Assembly: GCA_007119395.1 (NCBI GenBank)
Contig: SKPS01000141.1
Location: 1-7,081 of the forward strand
Direction: 5' to 3'
Length of the DNA: 7,081 nt
Source: Lentimicrobiaceae bacterium
Lineage (GTDB): Bacteria > Bacteroidota > Bacteroidia > Bacteroidales > SKPS01
This document shows positions 1-4,970 of the stretch, one piece after another (position 1 is the first letter of the stretch; every line of letters starts with the position of its first letter). Made by a program: the position numbers and the translations under genes. The notes under the pieces are model-generated. The model was not told the DNA's origin, did no database searches, and was given only the letters and a program-made list of their open reading frames with translations.

Positions 1-1
1 A

Positions 2-709
2 TTTGCTCTCACGCAGACCAACTACCTGCATCAGGGTGCGCGTGCCCATCAGCAGCCGATATATTATCTGCAGAGTGTTCACAGCTATCATGGCTTTGCG
101 ATCCACGGTGCGCCTGTTGATACCATCAGCACCATCTTTGTGGAGGTAACGGGATACGATACCCTCACCGGCATCGCCCATCTGGAGTGGAACCCCTTGC
201 GCACCAACCCCTTGCCTGGCACAATGCCCGAATACACCATCCACCGAGAATACCCTGCGGGCACCTGGAGCGTTGCCGGTACCACCAACGCGCTCACCTT
301 CAGCGATACCCTGTCACATGGTAACAAGCTGGTGAGGTACAGGGTCTCCACCTCCGATACGGTGATCACTGCCAGTGGCCCCGTGGTGTGCCAGTCAAAC
401 TCCAACGTTACAGAACTGCATGTTACGATAGATATGATAAGACACGACCTTGCCGGCTTTGTTCTGGGGCAGAATATCCCCAACCCGGCAGGCAGAAGCA
501 CCACTATCCCGTTTCATCTCCCCGGGCCGGGCAGGATCACCATGGTTGTACACGATATCCGTGGTAGTGTGATGGCGCAACAGGTTATGGAAGGGCAGGC
601 GGGAGAGAATACGTTCACGCTGGATCTGTCGGGTTATGCCGCCGGTGTTTACAGCTACACCATTTACTTTCAAGGCAGCCACCAAAGGCGCACCATGATG
701 GTTGAGTAG
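2..709 (+). CDS. T9SS-secreted surface protein with FN3-like repeats (C-terminal part)
   Basis: The frame is open from base 2 to a TAG at 707-709, so the 5' end lies outside the window and 235 residues are visible. Residues about 153-235 form a classic type IX secretion type A sorting domain: FVLGQNIPNP, then a TTIPFHLP strand, a VVHDIRGSV strand, a LDLSGYAAGVYSY segment and a final basic/hydrophobic strand RRTMMVE. In this family the domain directs export across the outer membrane through the Por/T9SS machinery and is usually cleaved off. Residues about 44-140 (STIFVEV, then a W in HLEWNP, YTIHREY, and YRVSTSD) resemble a fibronectin type III-like repeat, and residues 1-43 look like the end of a preceding one. 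No catalytic domain is visible; any enzymatic part would be upstream. The protein is probably cell-surface or secreted, but its function is unknown. An internal GTG at 140 is not needed as a start because coding continues upstream. Confidence 0.9.
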   Translation, partial: FALTQTNYLHQGARAHQQPIYYLQSVHSYHGFAIHGAPVDTISTIFVEVTGYDTLTGIAHLEWNPLRTNPLPGTMPEYTIHREYPAGTWSVAGTTNALTFSDTLSHGNKLVRYRVSTSDTVITASGPVVCQSNSNVTELHVTIDMIRHDLAGFVLGQNIPNPAGRSTTIPFHLPGPGRITMVVHDIRGSVMAQQVMEGQAGENTFTLDLSGYAAGVYSYTIYFQGSHQRRTMMVE

Positions 710-812
710 CGGGTTAGTCTTGTGCAGAATCTCCGCGTCTCAAATATTTGCTGCGAATTTTGGTGTTTTTACGGTAGATCACTGAGAGAGAAAGGATGAG
801 AGAAGGTCTGCG

Positions 813-1463
813 TTAAATCAATCCTGGAGGCATTTTGGATGTTCGCAGGTACTCGTGACGGTGTTGTTCAAGAGAGCGTTTCAATTTATCAGGTGAGAGA
901 TCATCCTGTATGAGCATTTCAGGCCAAGTGCTGAAATCGACATCCTCAAAATAACAGATACTTTTCAGCGCATGAAAATCATTCCGCTGATCGTATTTTT
1001 CTATGTAGAAACTGAGGATTTCCTTCAGTGAAAACTGTTCCAATAAGAAGTGGAGGTCAACAAAATCTTTAACCCGTGTACCATTACCAATTATGGCATT
1101 TACCTTCATGGCAGCAATATCTTCTGCTGCAGCCATTCTGACACCTTCTGATGAGACTTCAGCTCTGATAAAAGGATATGGGTGGGTGAGAATATCTACA
1201 AACACATTATTGATGATCCCTTTCAGGGTGTTCTTGTGGGAATATTGCATCTGAAAACCGAAACCCTTCTCAAGGTGTTGAATCAATGCTTCCTGATCAA
1301 AAGAATCTGTTGAAAACAGGTCGATGTCTACAGAAATCCGATGACCTATCTGCAGGGCAAGTGCGGTACCACCCACTAGCCTGAAGTCTGCAAAAGCATT
1401 ATCCGCCTGGAGTATGCGGATCAATCCCAGTGTGTCGGGTGTGACTGCTTCCGTGTGCAACAT
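813..1463 (-). CDS. AbiEii/AbiGii-family nucleotidyltransferase (toxin-like)
   Basis: This 216-residue protein matches the AbiEii (type IV toxin-antitoxin) nucleotidyltransferase family. GGTALAL at residues 31-37 is followed by GHRISVDIDLF (40-50). This gives the GGT loop, the H41/R42/S44 positions and the D46-x-D48 metal-binding pair of polymerase-beta-like nucleotidyltransferases. A second block, residues 115-140, keeps K120, R130, K132, D133 and D136, the K...R-x-K-D-x-x-D signature of the family. Family toxins transfer nucleotides to RNA targets such as tRNA; the substrate here cannot be read from sequence. The start MLHTEAV is preferred because the distance from it to the GGT motif (about 30 residues) is typical of the family. 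The gene begins inside the 3' end of the upstream DUF6922-like gene (43-base overlap), which suggests translational coupling. All core residues appear present, so it is probably active. Immunity, addiction and general RNA-modification roles all remain open. Confidence 0.85.
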   Translation of the reverse strand: MLHTEAVTPDTLGLIRILQADNAFADFRLVGGTALALQIGHRISVDIDLFSTDSFDQEALIQHLEKGFGFQMQYSHKNTLKGIINNVFVDILTHPYPFIRAEVSSEGVRMAAAEDIAAMKVNAIIGNGTRVKDFVDLHFLLEQFSLKEILSFYIEKYDQRNDFHALKSICYFEDVDFSTWPEMLIQDDLSPDKLKRSLEQHRHEYLRTSKMPPGLI

Positions 1464-1711
1464 AGCATCTCTTTGGGATTAATTTGGTAATAGGAGATAA
1501 CGAATGCTTTCGTTTTCGGGTCGAGGTAACCACACTTTTTGATCTGCTGGATGATGGTATCCTGACCGTAGTATTGTTCAACGTCAAGAAACTCCTGCAG
1601 GGTACCATATTGCAAAACCTGCCTGATGATGTAATGCTTGTTGACCTCAGCATCCAGTGAGTCCGGGTTTACATCCCAAAAAAGTGCCGGTCTGATCCGA
1701 AACGGTAGCAT
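1421..1711 (-). CDS. DUF6922-like small protein, putative antitoxin partner
   Basis: This 96-residue protein has the layout of the Bacteroidota DUF6922 family. It starts with LFWDV (10-14), continues with LDAEVNKHYIIRQVLQYGTL (19-38) and YYGQDTII (47-54), and has a Y-L-D segment near 62-64. The C-terminus KQSHPTHWD is also family-like. Proteins of this type are commonly found immediately upstream of AbiEii-like nucleotidyltransferases in Bacteroidota, as here, so an antitoxin or regulator role is inferred from context rather than shown. No metal site, signal peptide or membrane segment is visible. Residues 84-85 are a Cys-Cys pair where I would expect a C-Y. The start ATG at 1711 lies 13 bases after a perfect TATCTTTG promoter box, giving a very short leader without a clear Shine-Dalgarno. 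The family name is from memory and moderately certain; the reading frame and the pairing are firm. Confidence 0.8.
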   Translation of the reverse strand: MLPFRIRPALFWDVNPDSLDAEVNKHYIIRQVLQYGTLQEFLDVEQYYGQDTIIQQIKKCGYLDPKTKAFVISYYQINPKEMLCCTRKQSHPTHWD

Positions 1712-1724
1712 GGCTTATTTTTTT

Positions 1725-1732
1725 CAAAGATA
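1725..1732 (-). promoter_or_regulatory. Bacteroidota -7 promoter box of the DUF6922/AbiEii cassette
   Basis: On the minus strand this reads TATCTTTG, an exact match to the Bacteroidota housekeeping -7 consensus TAnnTTTG. It ends 13 bases before the ATG at 1711, so transcription would begin roughly 10 bases upstream of the start codon. No TTTG-like -33 box is found 19-21 bases upstream; that space is taken by the heptanucleotide array at 1738-1786. Confidence 0.65.
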
Positions 1733-1737
1733 CGAAG

Positions 1738-1786
1738 ATTCTTCATTCTTCACTCTTCATTTTTCATTCTTCACTCTTCACTCCCC
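1738..1786. repeat. Degenerate heptanucleotide tandem array, seven units
   Basis: Seven consecutive 7-base units follow each other without a break: ATTCTTC, ATTCTTC, ACTCTTC, ATTTTTC, ATTCTTC, ACTCTTC, ACTCCCC. The consensus is AYTCTTC, and the last unit is degenerate in its final positions. One strand is purely pyrimidine plus A at the first position, so the array is strongly strand-asymmetric. It sits 5 bases upstream of the -7 box of the minus-strand cassette and covers its expected -33 region. On its other side it abuts a coding-like remnant. Such arrays expand and contract by slippage. Copy number may vary between strains, although adding units would leave the bases at -33 almost unchanged. 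Confidence 0.85.
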
Positions 1787-1792
1787 AATCCC

Positions 1793-1891
1793 ACCGGCGA
1801 TGTGCTCTGGCTGGCAGTGGATGGTGTCAAGGATGGTGGCGTCAACCAGGCCACAAAGACCCTCTTTGTTTACATTGTGCCAACTTTGTGA
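1793..1891 (+). pseudogene. Probable decayed C-terminal fragment of an unidentified gene
   Basis: In the frame starting at 1793 there are 32 sense codons and a TGA at 1889-1891. They read as protein-like sequence containing TGDVLWLAVDG, VKDGGVNQATK and LFVYIVPTL. The alternating hydrophobic pattern at the end resembles the last beta strands of an extracellular or Ig-like domain. GC at third codon positions is about 64 percent by hand count, like nearby genes. Upstream the same frame runs into the heptanucleotide array with no plausible start or homologous continuation, so the fragment seems truncated exactly at the array. I do not recognise the parent family. Bases 1892-1960, between this remnant and the next promoter, are A/T-rich and I see nothing definable there. 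A chance open stretch of this length is possible. Confidence 0.35.
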
Positions 1892-1963
1892 CCGTTTTGG
1901 TTAAAAAAAGATTCCCGAAAAAGCAAGAACGCTAGGTGTTTATTATACAAATTTTCATCCGCC

Positions 1964-1990
1964 TGTAACTTCCAGGGGGATTCTCCGTCT
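1964..1990 (+). promoter_or_regulatory. ECF-sigma-type promoter of the TonB-like gene
   Basis: TGTAAC at 1964-1969 and CGTCT at 1986-1990 are separated by exactly 16 bases. This fits the two-part -35/-10 pattern of extracytoplasmic-function sigma promoters, with an AAC-containing -35 and a CGTC-type -10. Transcription would start near 1997, giving a leader of about 37 bases before the ATG at 2034. No TAnnTTTG housekeeping box is seen in this gap. The cognate sigma factor is not encoded in the window. Confidence 0.6.
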
Positions 1991-2033
1991 CATGCATAAA
2001 GATTAAAACAATCACCAAAAAAACATCAATACC

Positions 2034-2360
2034 ATGAAAAACATTCTCGTCACCATCGTTCTGGCAGCGTTAGGGTTCACATTGCAAGCTGCTGCACCGG
2101 CTTCCGCCAAAGACAACCTGATGGAAACCATCAAAAGCCAGATCTCCTACCCTGAATCAGCACGTAAAGCGCACGAAGTGGGTTTTGTTGCGGTTGGTTT
2201 TACCATCGACGACCAGGGGCGTGTAGTGATCAAACAGGTCAACAGCAACAACCCGGTGCTCAAAGATTATGTGGTGCAAACCATGCAGCAGATCGTTGTG
2301 GATTGCAATGACCTCGGACAGTGTGAATATGCCATCCACATCGATTTTGAGCTGCTCTGA
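2034..2360 (+). CDS. Small secreted protein with TonB C-terminal-like domain
   Basis: This 108-residue protein has a signal peptide (residues 1-25: KN, a hydrophobic run ILVTIVLAALGFTL, then a cut after APASA). The mature part is a single domain resembling the C-terminal domain of TonB: YPESARKAHEVGFVAVGFTI at 39-58, followed by DDQGRVVIKQV (59-69). YP..AR....G.V.V.F.I...G.V is the family signature. Unlike true TonB it has no membrane anchor and no proline-rich spacer, so it is predicted to be a free periplasmic (or exported) module of unknown role. Cys91 and Cys97 could form a small disulfide loop. The start is fixed by the signal peptide; the leader is A-rich with no Shine-Dalgarno, as usual in Bacteroidota. 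An ECF-type promoter lies 44-70 bases upstream and an intrinsic terminator follows, so the gene appears monocistronic and possibly envelope-stress regulated. Confidence 0.8.
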   Translation: MKNILVTIVLAALGFTLQAAAPASAKDNLMETIKSQISYPESARKAHEVGFVAVGFTIDDQGRVVIKQVNSNNPVLKDYVVQTMQQIVVDCNDLGQCEYAIHIDFELL

Positions 2361-2400
2361 AGAGCACTCCGTTTGTGAGACACCTTCTGAGTAACAAAGC

Positions 2401-2439
2401 AACAGCCTGCCCTCTGTGAGAGCAGGCTGTTCTCTTTTT
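2401..2439 (+). terminator. Intrinsic terminator after the TonB-like gene
   Basis: A perfect 10-base-pair stem, AACAGCCTGC (2401-2410) with GCAGGCTGTT (2422-2431), closes an 11-base loop and is followed by CTCTTTTT. It lies 41 bases after the stop at 2360 and between convergent genes. On the opposite strand the stem is followed only by a weak T-containing stretch, so termination is expected mainly for the plus strand. Confidence 0.85.
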
Positions 2440-2456
2440 GGGTTGCTCAGAGAGAA

Positions 2457-2792
2457 CTAACCCTTGCTCTTAATCATGGTGAGCACCATCTTGAAACGCT
2501 CTACAGCTTTCAGTGCATGAGGAATGTTTGCCGGCATTATGATGGTTTCACCGGCATCCAGCAGATGAGATACTCCATCAATAATAATCTCGGCACGCCC
2601 ATCCACAACATTCACCATCGCATCAAACGGAGCAGTGTGCTCACTTAAACCCTCCCCTTTGTCGAACGCAAAGAGACTGATGTTCCCGGTCTCCTTTTTT
2701 ATAATGTGCTTACTTACCACCGCTTTTTCAGTGTACCCAATGGCATCATTGAAAGAGAATTTCTCCCCTTTTACAAATTCGTTCTGTGACAT
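2457..2792 (-). CDS. Small single-domain cupin protein
   Basis: This 111-residue protein is one cupin beta-barrel. The first cupin motif is degenerate: GLSEHTAPFDAMVNVVDG (48-65) keeps His52 and the closing Gly but lacks the second His and the Glu. The second motif, AGETIIMPANIPHAL (80-94), keeps the P-x-N-I-P-H core with His92. The metal site is therefore reduced to at most His52 and His92 plus non-canonical ligands, so a sensing or binding role is as likely as catalysis. The start MSQNEF at 2792 is chosen over further in-frame codons because the longer frame overlaps the upstream [2Fe-2S] gene and would add 35 non-cupin residues. It lies 7 bases after the upstream stop, so the two genes should be co-transcribed. 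No signal peptide; cytoplasmic. The substrate is unknown. Confidence 0.85.
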   Translation of the reverse strand: MSQNEFVKGEKFSFNDAIGYTEKAVVSKHIIKKETGNISLFAFDKGEGLSEHTAPFDAMVNVVDGRAEIIIDGVSHLLDAGETIIMPANIPHALKAVERFKMVLTMIKSKG

Positions 2793-2799
2793 AGTACTG

Positions 2800-2982
2800 T
2801 TATTTTTCTTTGTTGATTTTCTCCAGCATCTCTTCGATGTCGGGTATGCAACCACCGCATACCGAACCGGCTGTAGTTGCTTCTTCCACCTCTTCAACAG
2901 TTGTCAGACCACCATTGCGAATCGCATCTTCAATGGTCTTTTCAGTGATCTCGTTGCATACACAGATAATGTTTTCACTCAT
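2800..2982 (-). CDS. Bfd-like [2Fe-2S]-binding protein
   Basis: This is a 60-residue stand-alone domain of the bacterioferritin-associated ferredoxin (Bfd)/NirB-central type. Cys7 and Cys9 (CVC) and Cys42 and Cys45 (CGGC) form the C-x-C ... C-x-x-C set that holds a [2Fe-2S] cluster. The spacer TEKTIEDAIRNGGLTTVEEV (13-32) has the typical helical layout. Characterised relatives pass electrons to partner proteins (Bfd to bacterioferritin) or form part of nitrite reductase and NifU-like proteins. The partner here is unknown because neither a ferritin nor a reductase is in the window. The start ATG at 2982 is supported by AAGGAAAGG nine bases upstream. It is the first gene of a two-gene unit with the cupin (7-base gap), which suggests a joint role in iron, redox or nitrosative-stress handling; that is inference from context. 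Confidence 0.88.
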   Translation of the reverse strand: MSENIICVCNEITEKTIEDAIRNGGLTTVEEVEEATTAGSVCGGCIPDIEEMLEKINKEK

Positions 2983-2991
2983 GATCTTTTA

Positions 2992-3000
2992 CCTTTCCTT
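2992..3000 (-). promoter_or_regulatory. Strong Shine-Dalgarno for the [2Fe-2S] gene
   Basis: On the minus strand the bases AAGGAAAGG lie nine bases upstream of the ATG at 2982. This is unusually purine-rich compared with other starts in this window and fixes the start codon. Confidence 0.6.
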
Positions 3001-3019
3001 GTTTTGTTACCGATTGTGT

Positions 3020-3031
3020 GTTTCCGGAAAC
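3020..3031. promoter_or_regulatory. 12-base perfect palindrome in the [2Fe-2S]/cupin leader
   Basis: GTTTCCGGAAAC is a perfect palindrome about 40 bases upstream of the [2Fe-2S] start and downstream of the predicted promoter box. It could be a dimeric regulator site. A related string, TTTCCGGA, recurs at 3142-3149. No hairpin is expected because there is no loop. Function not shown. Confidence 0.35.
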
Positions 3032-3090
3032 GATATTAATAGCCACAAAATCAAATATTTATCGCCAAATGCCGTCCCGCATCAAACCGG

Positions 3091-3119
3091 CAAAGATATA
3101 ACAAATGAAACGTAACAAA
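3091..3119 (-). promoter_or_regulatory. Promoter of the [2Fe-2S]/cupin operon
   Basis: On the minus strand TATCTTTG (3098-3091) matches the Bacteroidota -7 consensus exactly. A TTTG lies at 3119-3116, 17 bases upstream, slightly closer than the usual 19-21. Transcription would start near 3087 and leave a leader of roughly 100 bases before the ATG at 2982. Confidence 0.55.
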
Positions 3120-3128
3120 AGTTTCATT
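3104..3128. promoter_or_regulatory. 25-base inverted repeat over the -33 region: candidate operator
   Basis: AATGAAAC (3104-3111) and GTTTCATT (3121-3128) are perfect 8-base inverted arms with a 9-base spacer. The spacer holds the TTTG taken as the -33 element of the [2Fe-2S]/cupin promoter. The position over -33 and the symmetric arms suit a dimeric transcription factor. No T-run follows on either strand, so a terminator is unlikely. The regulator is unknown. Confidence 0.5.
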
Positions 3129-3176
3129 CTCTGTGGGGTGATTTCCGGAGGTGATCTTTTGTGTGGATTATGCTCG

Positions 3177-3209
3177 TCTGTTGGCATGATTCCACCTCGC
3201 CCCAACAGA
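3177..3209. repeat. Inverted repeat downstream of the beta-barrel gene
   Basis: TCTGTTGG (3177-3184) and CCAACAGA (3202-3209) are perfect 8-base arms with a 17-base loop. The repeat lies 45 bases past the stop of the minus-strand beta-barrel gene and could form a 3' mRNA stem. No U-run follows, so it is not a standard intrinsic terminator. Confidence 0.4.
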
Positions 3210-3254
3210 TGGTCTCGGGTTGCTGCGTAAAACTAATCTATTGTTATGACCGGA

Positions 3255-3962
3255 TCACTCAAAGCCTAGTCTGCGGATCAATGACACACCGCCATGGGTT
3301 TTCATCATGCGTGTTTCGTAAACGGTATTGATAAAAGGATCAGTGGTATTATACACAAATCGGCACCAGGGGGCCAGGAACCAATGCTCTTTTATCATGG
3401 CATGCCATGAGGCTTCCAGGGCAAAGCCAAACTGAGAGTCTCTCCCCACATCCACACGGTTGTACTCTGTAGTGGATCCTGACGGGTTGGAGATGGCGAA
3501 CTGGTGTTCTTTTACTGAGGATTTTTGAGAGAGGAGGTATGAGCCTTCAACCCCTATGTGGATCCGGAGGTTGTTTGCCACCCTGAAGTTTATCGGGTAA
3601 AAGCCTGTCGTGATCAAAGTTCTGTCATGGGTAGCTTCCATAGAGTACCCTCCACCCATGCCACCGGTGCGGTGATAAAACGATGATTGGGTCGTTTCGA
3701 TATGCAATGTGGCACGAATGGGTATAAGGGCAACACGCAGATTTGAGATGCCCACCCCAAATGTGTATCCCACTTTGCTCTCTACATCAGAACCTGTAGA
3801 GTAAGGCTTAACCAACCGCAAATGGTGCAGGTTGGCACCGGCAAAACATTCAATCCGTTGGGCTTGCAAAGGAACCGATCCTATCAGTAAGCCAACCAAC
3901 AGGGCGCTCATTGCCAACCGGCATGTGTGCCACAACGGGGTAGTGAGTCGTTGTTTTTTCAT
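3255..3962 (-). CDS. Outer-membrane beta-barrel-like protein
   Basis: This 235-residue protein has a signal peptide: basic N-terminus MKKQR, hydrophobic core LAMSALLVGLLIGSV, cut after PLQA (residue 34). The mature chain of about 200 residues shows repeated amphipathic strands rich in alternating hydrophobic residues and Tyr/Phe/Trp, for example GYTFGVGISNLRVALIPIRA (65-84), FALEASWHAM and a final GGVSLIRRLGF strand. This pattern and length fit the 8-10-strand porin-like or OmpA-like barrels common in Bacteroidota. No OmpA peptidoglycan-binding domain or TonB box is seen, so transport, adhesion or structural roles cannot be chosen. It is divergent from ftsX across 87 bases. A promoter box ends only 5 bases before the ATG, so either the mRNA is leaderless or translation begins at Met18 (3911). 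Met1 is preferred because the signal-peptide basic residues lie before Met18. Confidence 0.75.
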   Translation of the reverse strand: MKKQRLTTPLWHTCRLAMSALLVGLLIGSVPLQAQRIECFAGANLHHLRLVKPYSTGSDVESKVGYTFGVGISNLRVALIPIRATLHIETTQSSFYHRTGGMGGGYSMEATHDRTLITTGFYPINFRVANNLRIHIGVEGSYLLSQKSSVKEHQFAISNPSGSTTEYNRVDVGRDSQFGFALEASWHAMIKEHWFLAPWCRFVYNTTDPFINTVYETRMMKTHGGVSLIRRLGFE

Positions 3963-3967
3963 GGTTT

Positions 3968-3999
3968 CAAAGTTAGAACACTTTCTTCTTCACTACAAC
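3968..3999 (-). promoter_or_regulatory. Promoter of the beta-barrel gene
   Basis: On the minus strand TAACTTTG (3975-3968) matches TAnnTTTG exactly. GTTG (3999-3996), three of four matches to TTTG, lies 20 bases upstream, the expected spacing. The -7 box ends 5 bases before the annotated ATG, so the transcript should start at or next to it. Confidence 0.55.
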
Positions 4000-4020
4000 A
4001 CTGCGTCCACCATTTTTTTA

Positions 4021-4028
4021 TAATTTAG
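4021..4028 (+). promoter_or_regulatory. Possible -7 box for the ftsX unit
   Basis: TAATTTAG matches TAnnTTTG at all but one fixed position and ends 21 bases before the ftsX ATG. No clear TTTG lies at the expected -33 spacing, so the call is weak; it is the best candidate in the 87-base divergent gap. Confidence 0.3.
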
Positions 4029-4049
4029 CAACGAAAATTATCACCCTGT

Positions 4050-4931
4050 ATGAGCAGACAAGAGGAGCGGTTTGCCCGCCGCCGTTTAAGGAATGCATAT
4101 ATAGGTACAAGCATCAGTATCACCTTGGTGCTGTATATGCTTGGGCTTACGGGTGCCGCGATGATTTTTGCCCAGGAGGTCGCCGTCAAGGTGAGAGAGA
4201 ACTACTCCTTCACCATTTACATGGCTGATGATGTGCCTGAAGCAGAGATCCTTCGCTTTCAGAAGTATCTCGACACACGGGATGCGGTCAGAAGCACCCG
4301 CTTTGTCTCTGCGGAAGAAGCCTCCGAAGAGTATGCACGGGCCATCGGAGAGGATTTTGTAGCGCTGATTGGCAAATCGCCTATCAATGACCATATTGAG
4401 CTGCGGATCCATGCCGATTATGCCAACATCGACAGCCTGGCAGGCTTCGAAGAGGATGTGTTAAGCCGCCCGATCGTTTCGGAATTCCATTACAACAGAG
4501 GACTGATTGAGCAGGTGAATGAAAATATGCAGCAGTTCGGACTTGCCCTGGTGGCGTTTAGTGTGTTGCTCCTTTTTATTGCTTTTGCCCTGATAAACAA
4601 TACCATCCGACTGGCCGTGTTCGCCAACCGCTTCATCATCCGTAGTATGCAAATGGTGGGCGCAACACAACGATTTATCAGAAAACCATTCCTGAAAAGA
4701 GGTGTGGTCCAGGGAACCATCAGCGGGGTGCTCTGCATTGGCTTGCTGATAGGTACTTTTGTGCTCATAAACCGTGAAATTGATCATATCATCACCTTTG
4801 CGTACCTTGAACCACTGCTGGTATTGTTTGGTTTTGTACTTTTGCTCGGAATAATGATCGCATACATCTCAACCTGGTTCGCCGTCAGACGATATCTCAG
4901 AATTAAGACAGACCTGTTGTATCATTATTAA
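4050..4931 (+). CDS. ftsX: Cell division protein FtsX
   Basis: This 293-residue protein has the FtsX layout. A basic cytoplasmic N-terminus is followed by TM1 (about 18-41), an extracytoplasmic domain (about 42-162), TM2 (about 163-183), a cytoplasmic loop, TM3 (about 219-240) and TM4 (about 254-278). The loop NNTIRLAVFANRFIIRSMQM (183-202) followed by VGATQRFIRKPFLKRG (203-218) is the hallmark FtsX C-terminal motif. With the ATPase FtsE it forms an ABC-transporter-like complex at the division site. That complex transmits ATP hydrolysis to periplasmic peptidoglycan hydrolases rather than moving a substrate. ftsE is not next to it here, which fits Bacteroidota, where the two genes are often apart. 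It leads a co-directional unit with DUF3098, uppP and truB. The start has no Shine-Dalgarno, but the upstream frame offers nothing better. Confidence 0.95.
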   Translation: MSRQEERFARRRLRNAYIGTSISITLVLYMLGLTGAAMIFAQEVAVKVRENYSFTIYMADDVPEAEILRFQKYLDTRDAVRSTRFVSAEEASEEYARAIGEDFVALIGKSPINDHIELRIHADYANIDSLAGFEEDVLSRPIVSEFHYNRGLIEQVNENMQQFGLALVAFSVLLLFIAFALINNTIRLAVFANRFIIRSMQMVGATQRFIRKPFLKRGVVQGTISGVLCIGLLIGTFVLINREIDHIITFAYLEPLLVLFGFVLLLGIMIAYISTWFAVRRYLRIKTDLLYHY

Positions 4932-4970
4932 AGTTTATAACACGTAAATAATCAAATCATTATATAAGAC

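Noticed and set aside
741..750. CAAATATTTG palindrome between the T9SS gene and the AbiEii gene
   Set aside because: It is A/T-rich, short and without a T-run or nearby promoter box; in an A/T-rich convergent gap such a palindrome is expected by chance, and it is not a convincing terminator.
1638..1904. Plus-strand open frame of 88 codons through the heptamer array
   Set aside because: It starts antisense to the DUF6922-like gene, runs through the repeat (giving repeated FFTLHFS-type peptide) and uses a different frame from the coding-like remnant at 1793-1891.
2793..2897. N-terminal extension of the cupin starting at 2897
   Set aside because: It would overlap the [2Fe-2S] gene and add 35 residues that are the out-of-frame translation of that gene; the ATG at 2792 lies right after the upstream stop.
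2635..3039. Plus-strand open frames opposite the cupin and [2Fe-2S] genes
   Set aside because: They are antisense to two genes with clear motifs, and their translations are Phe/Ser/Leu-rich without any domain.
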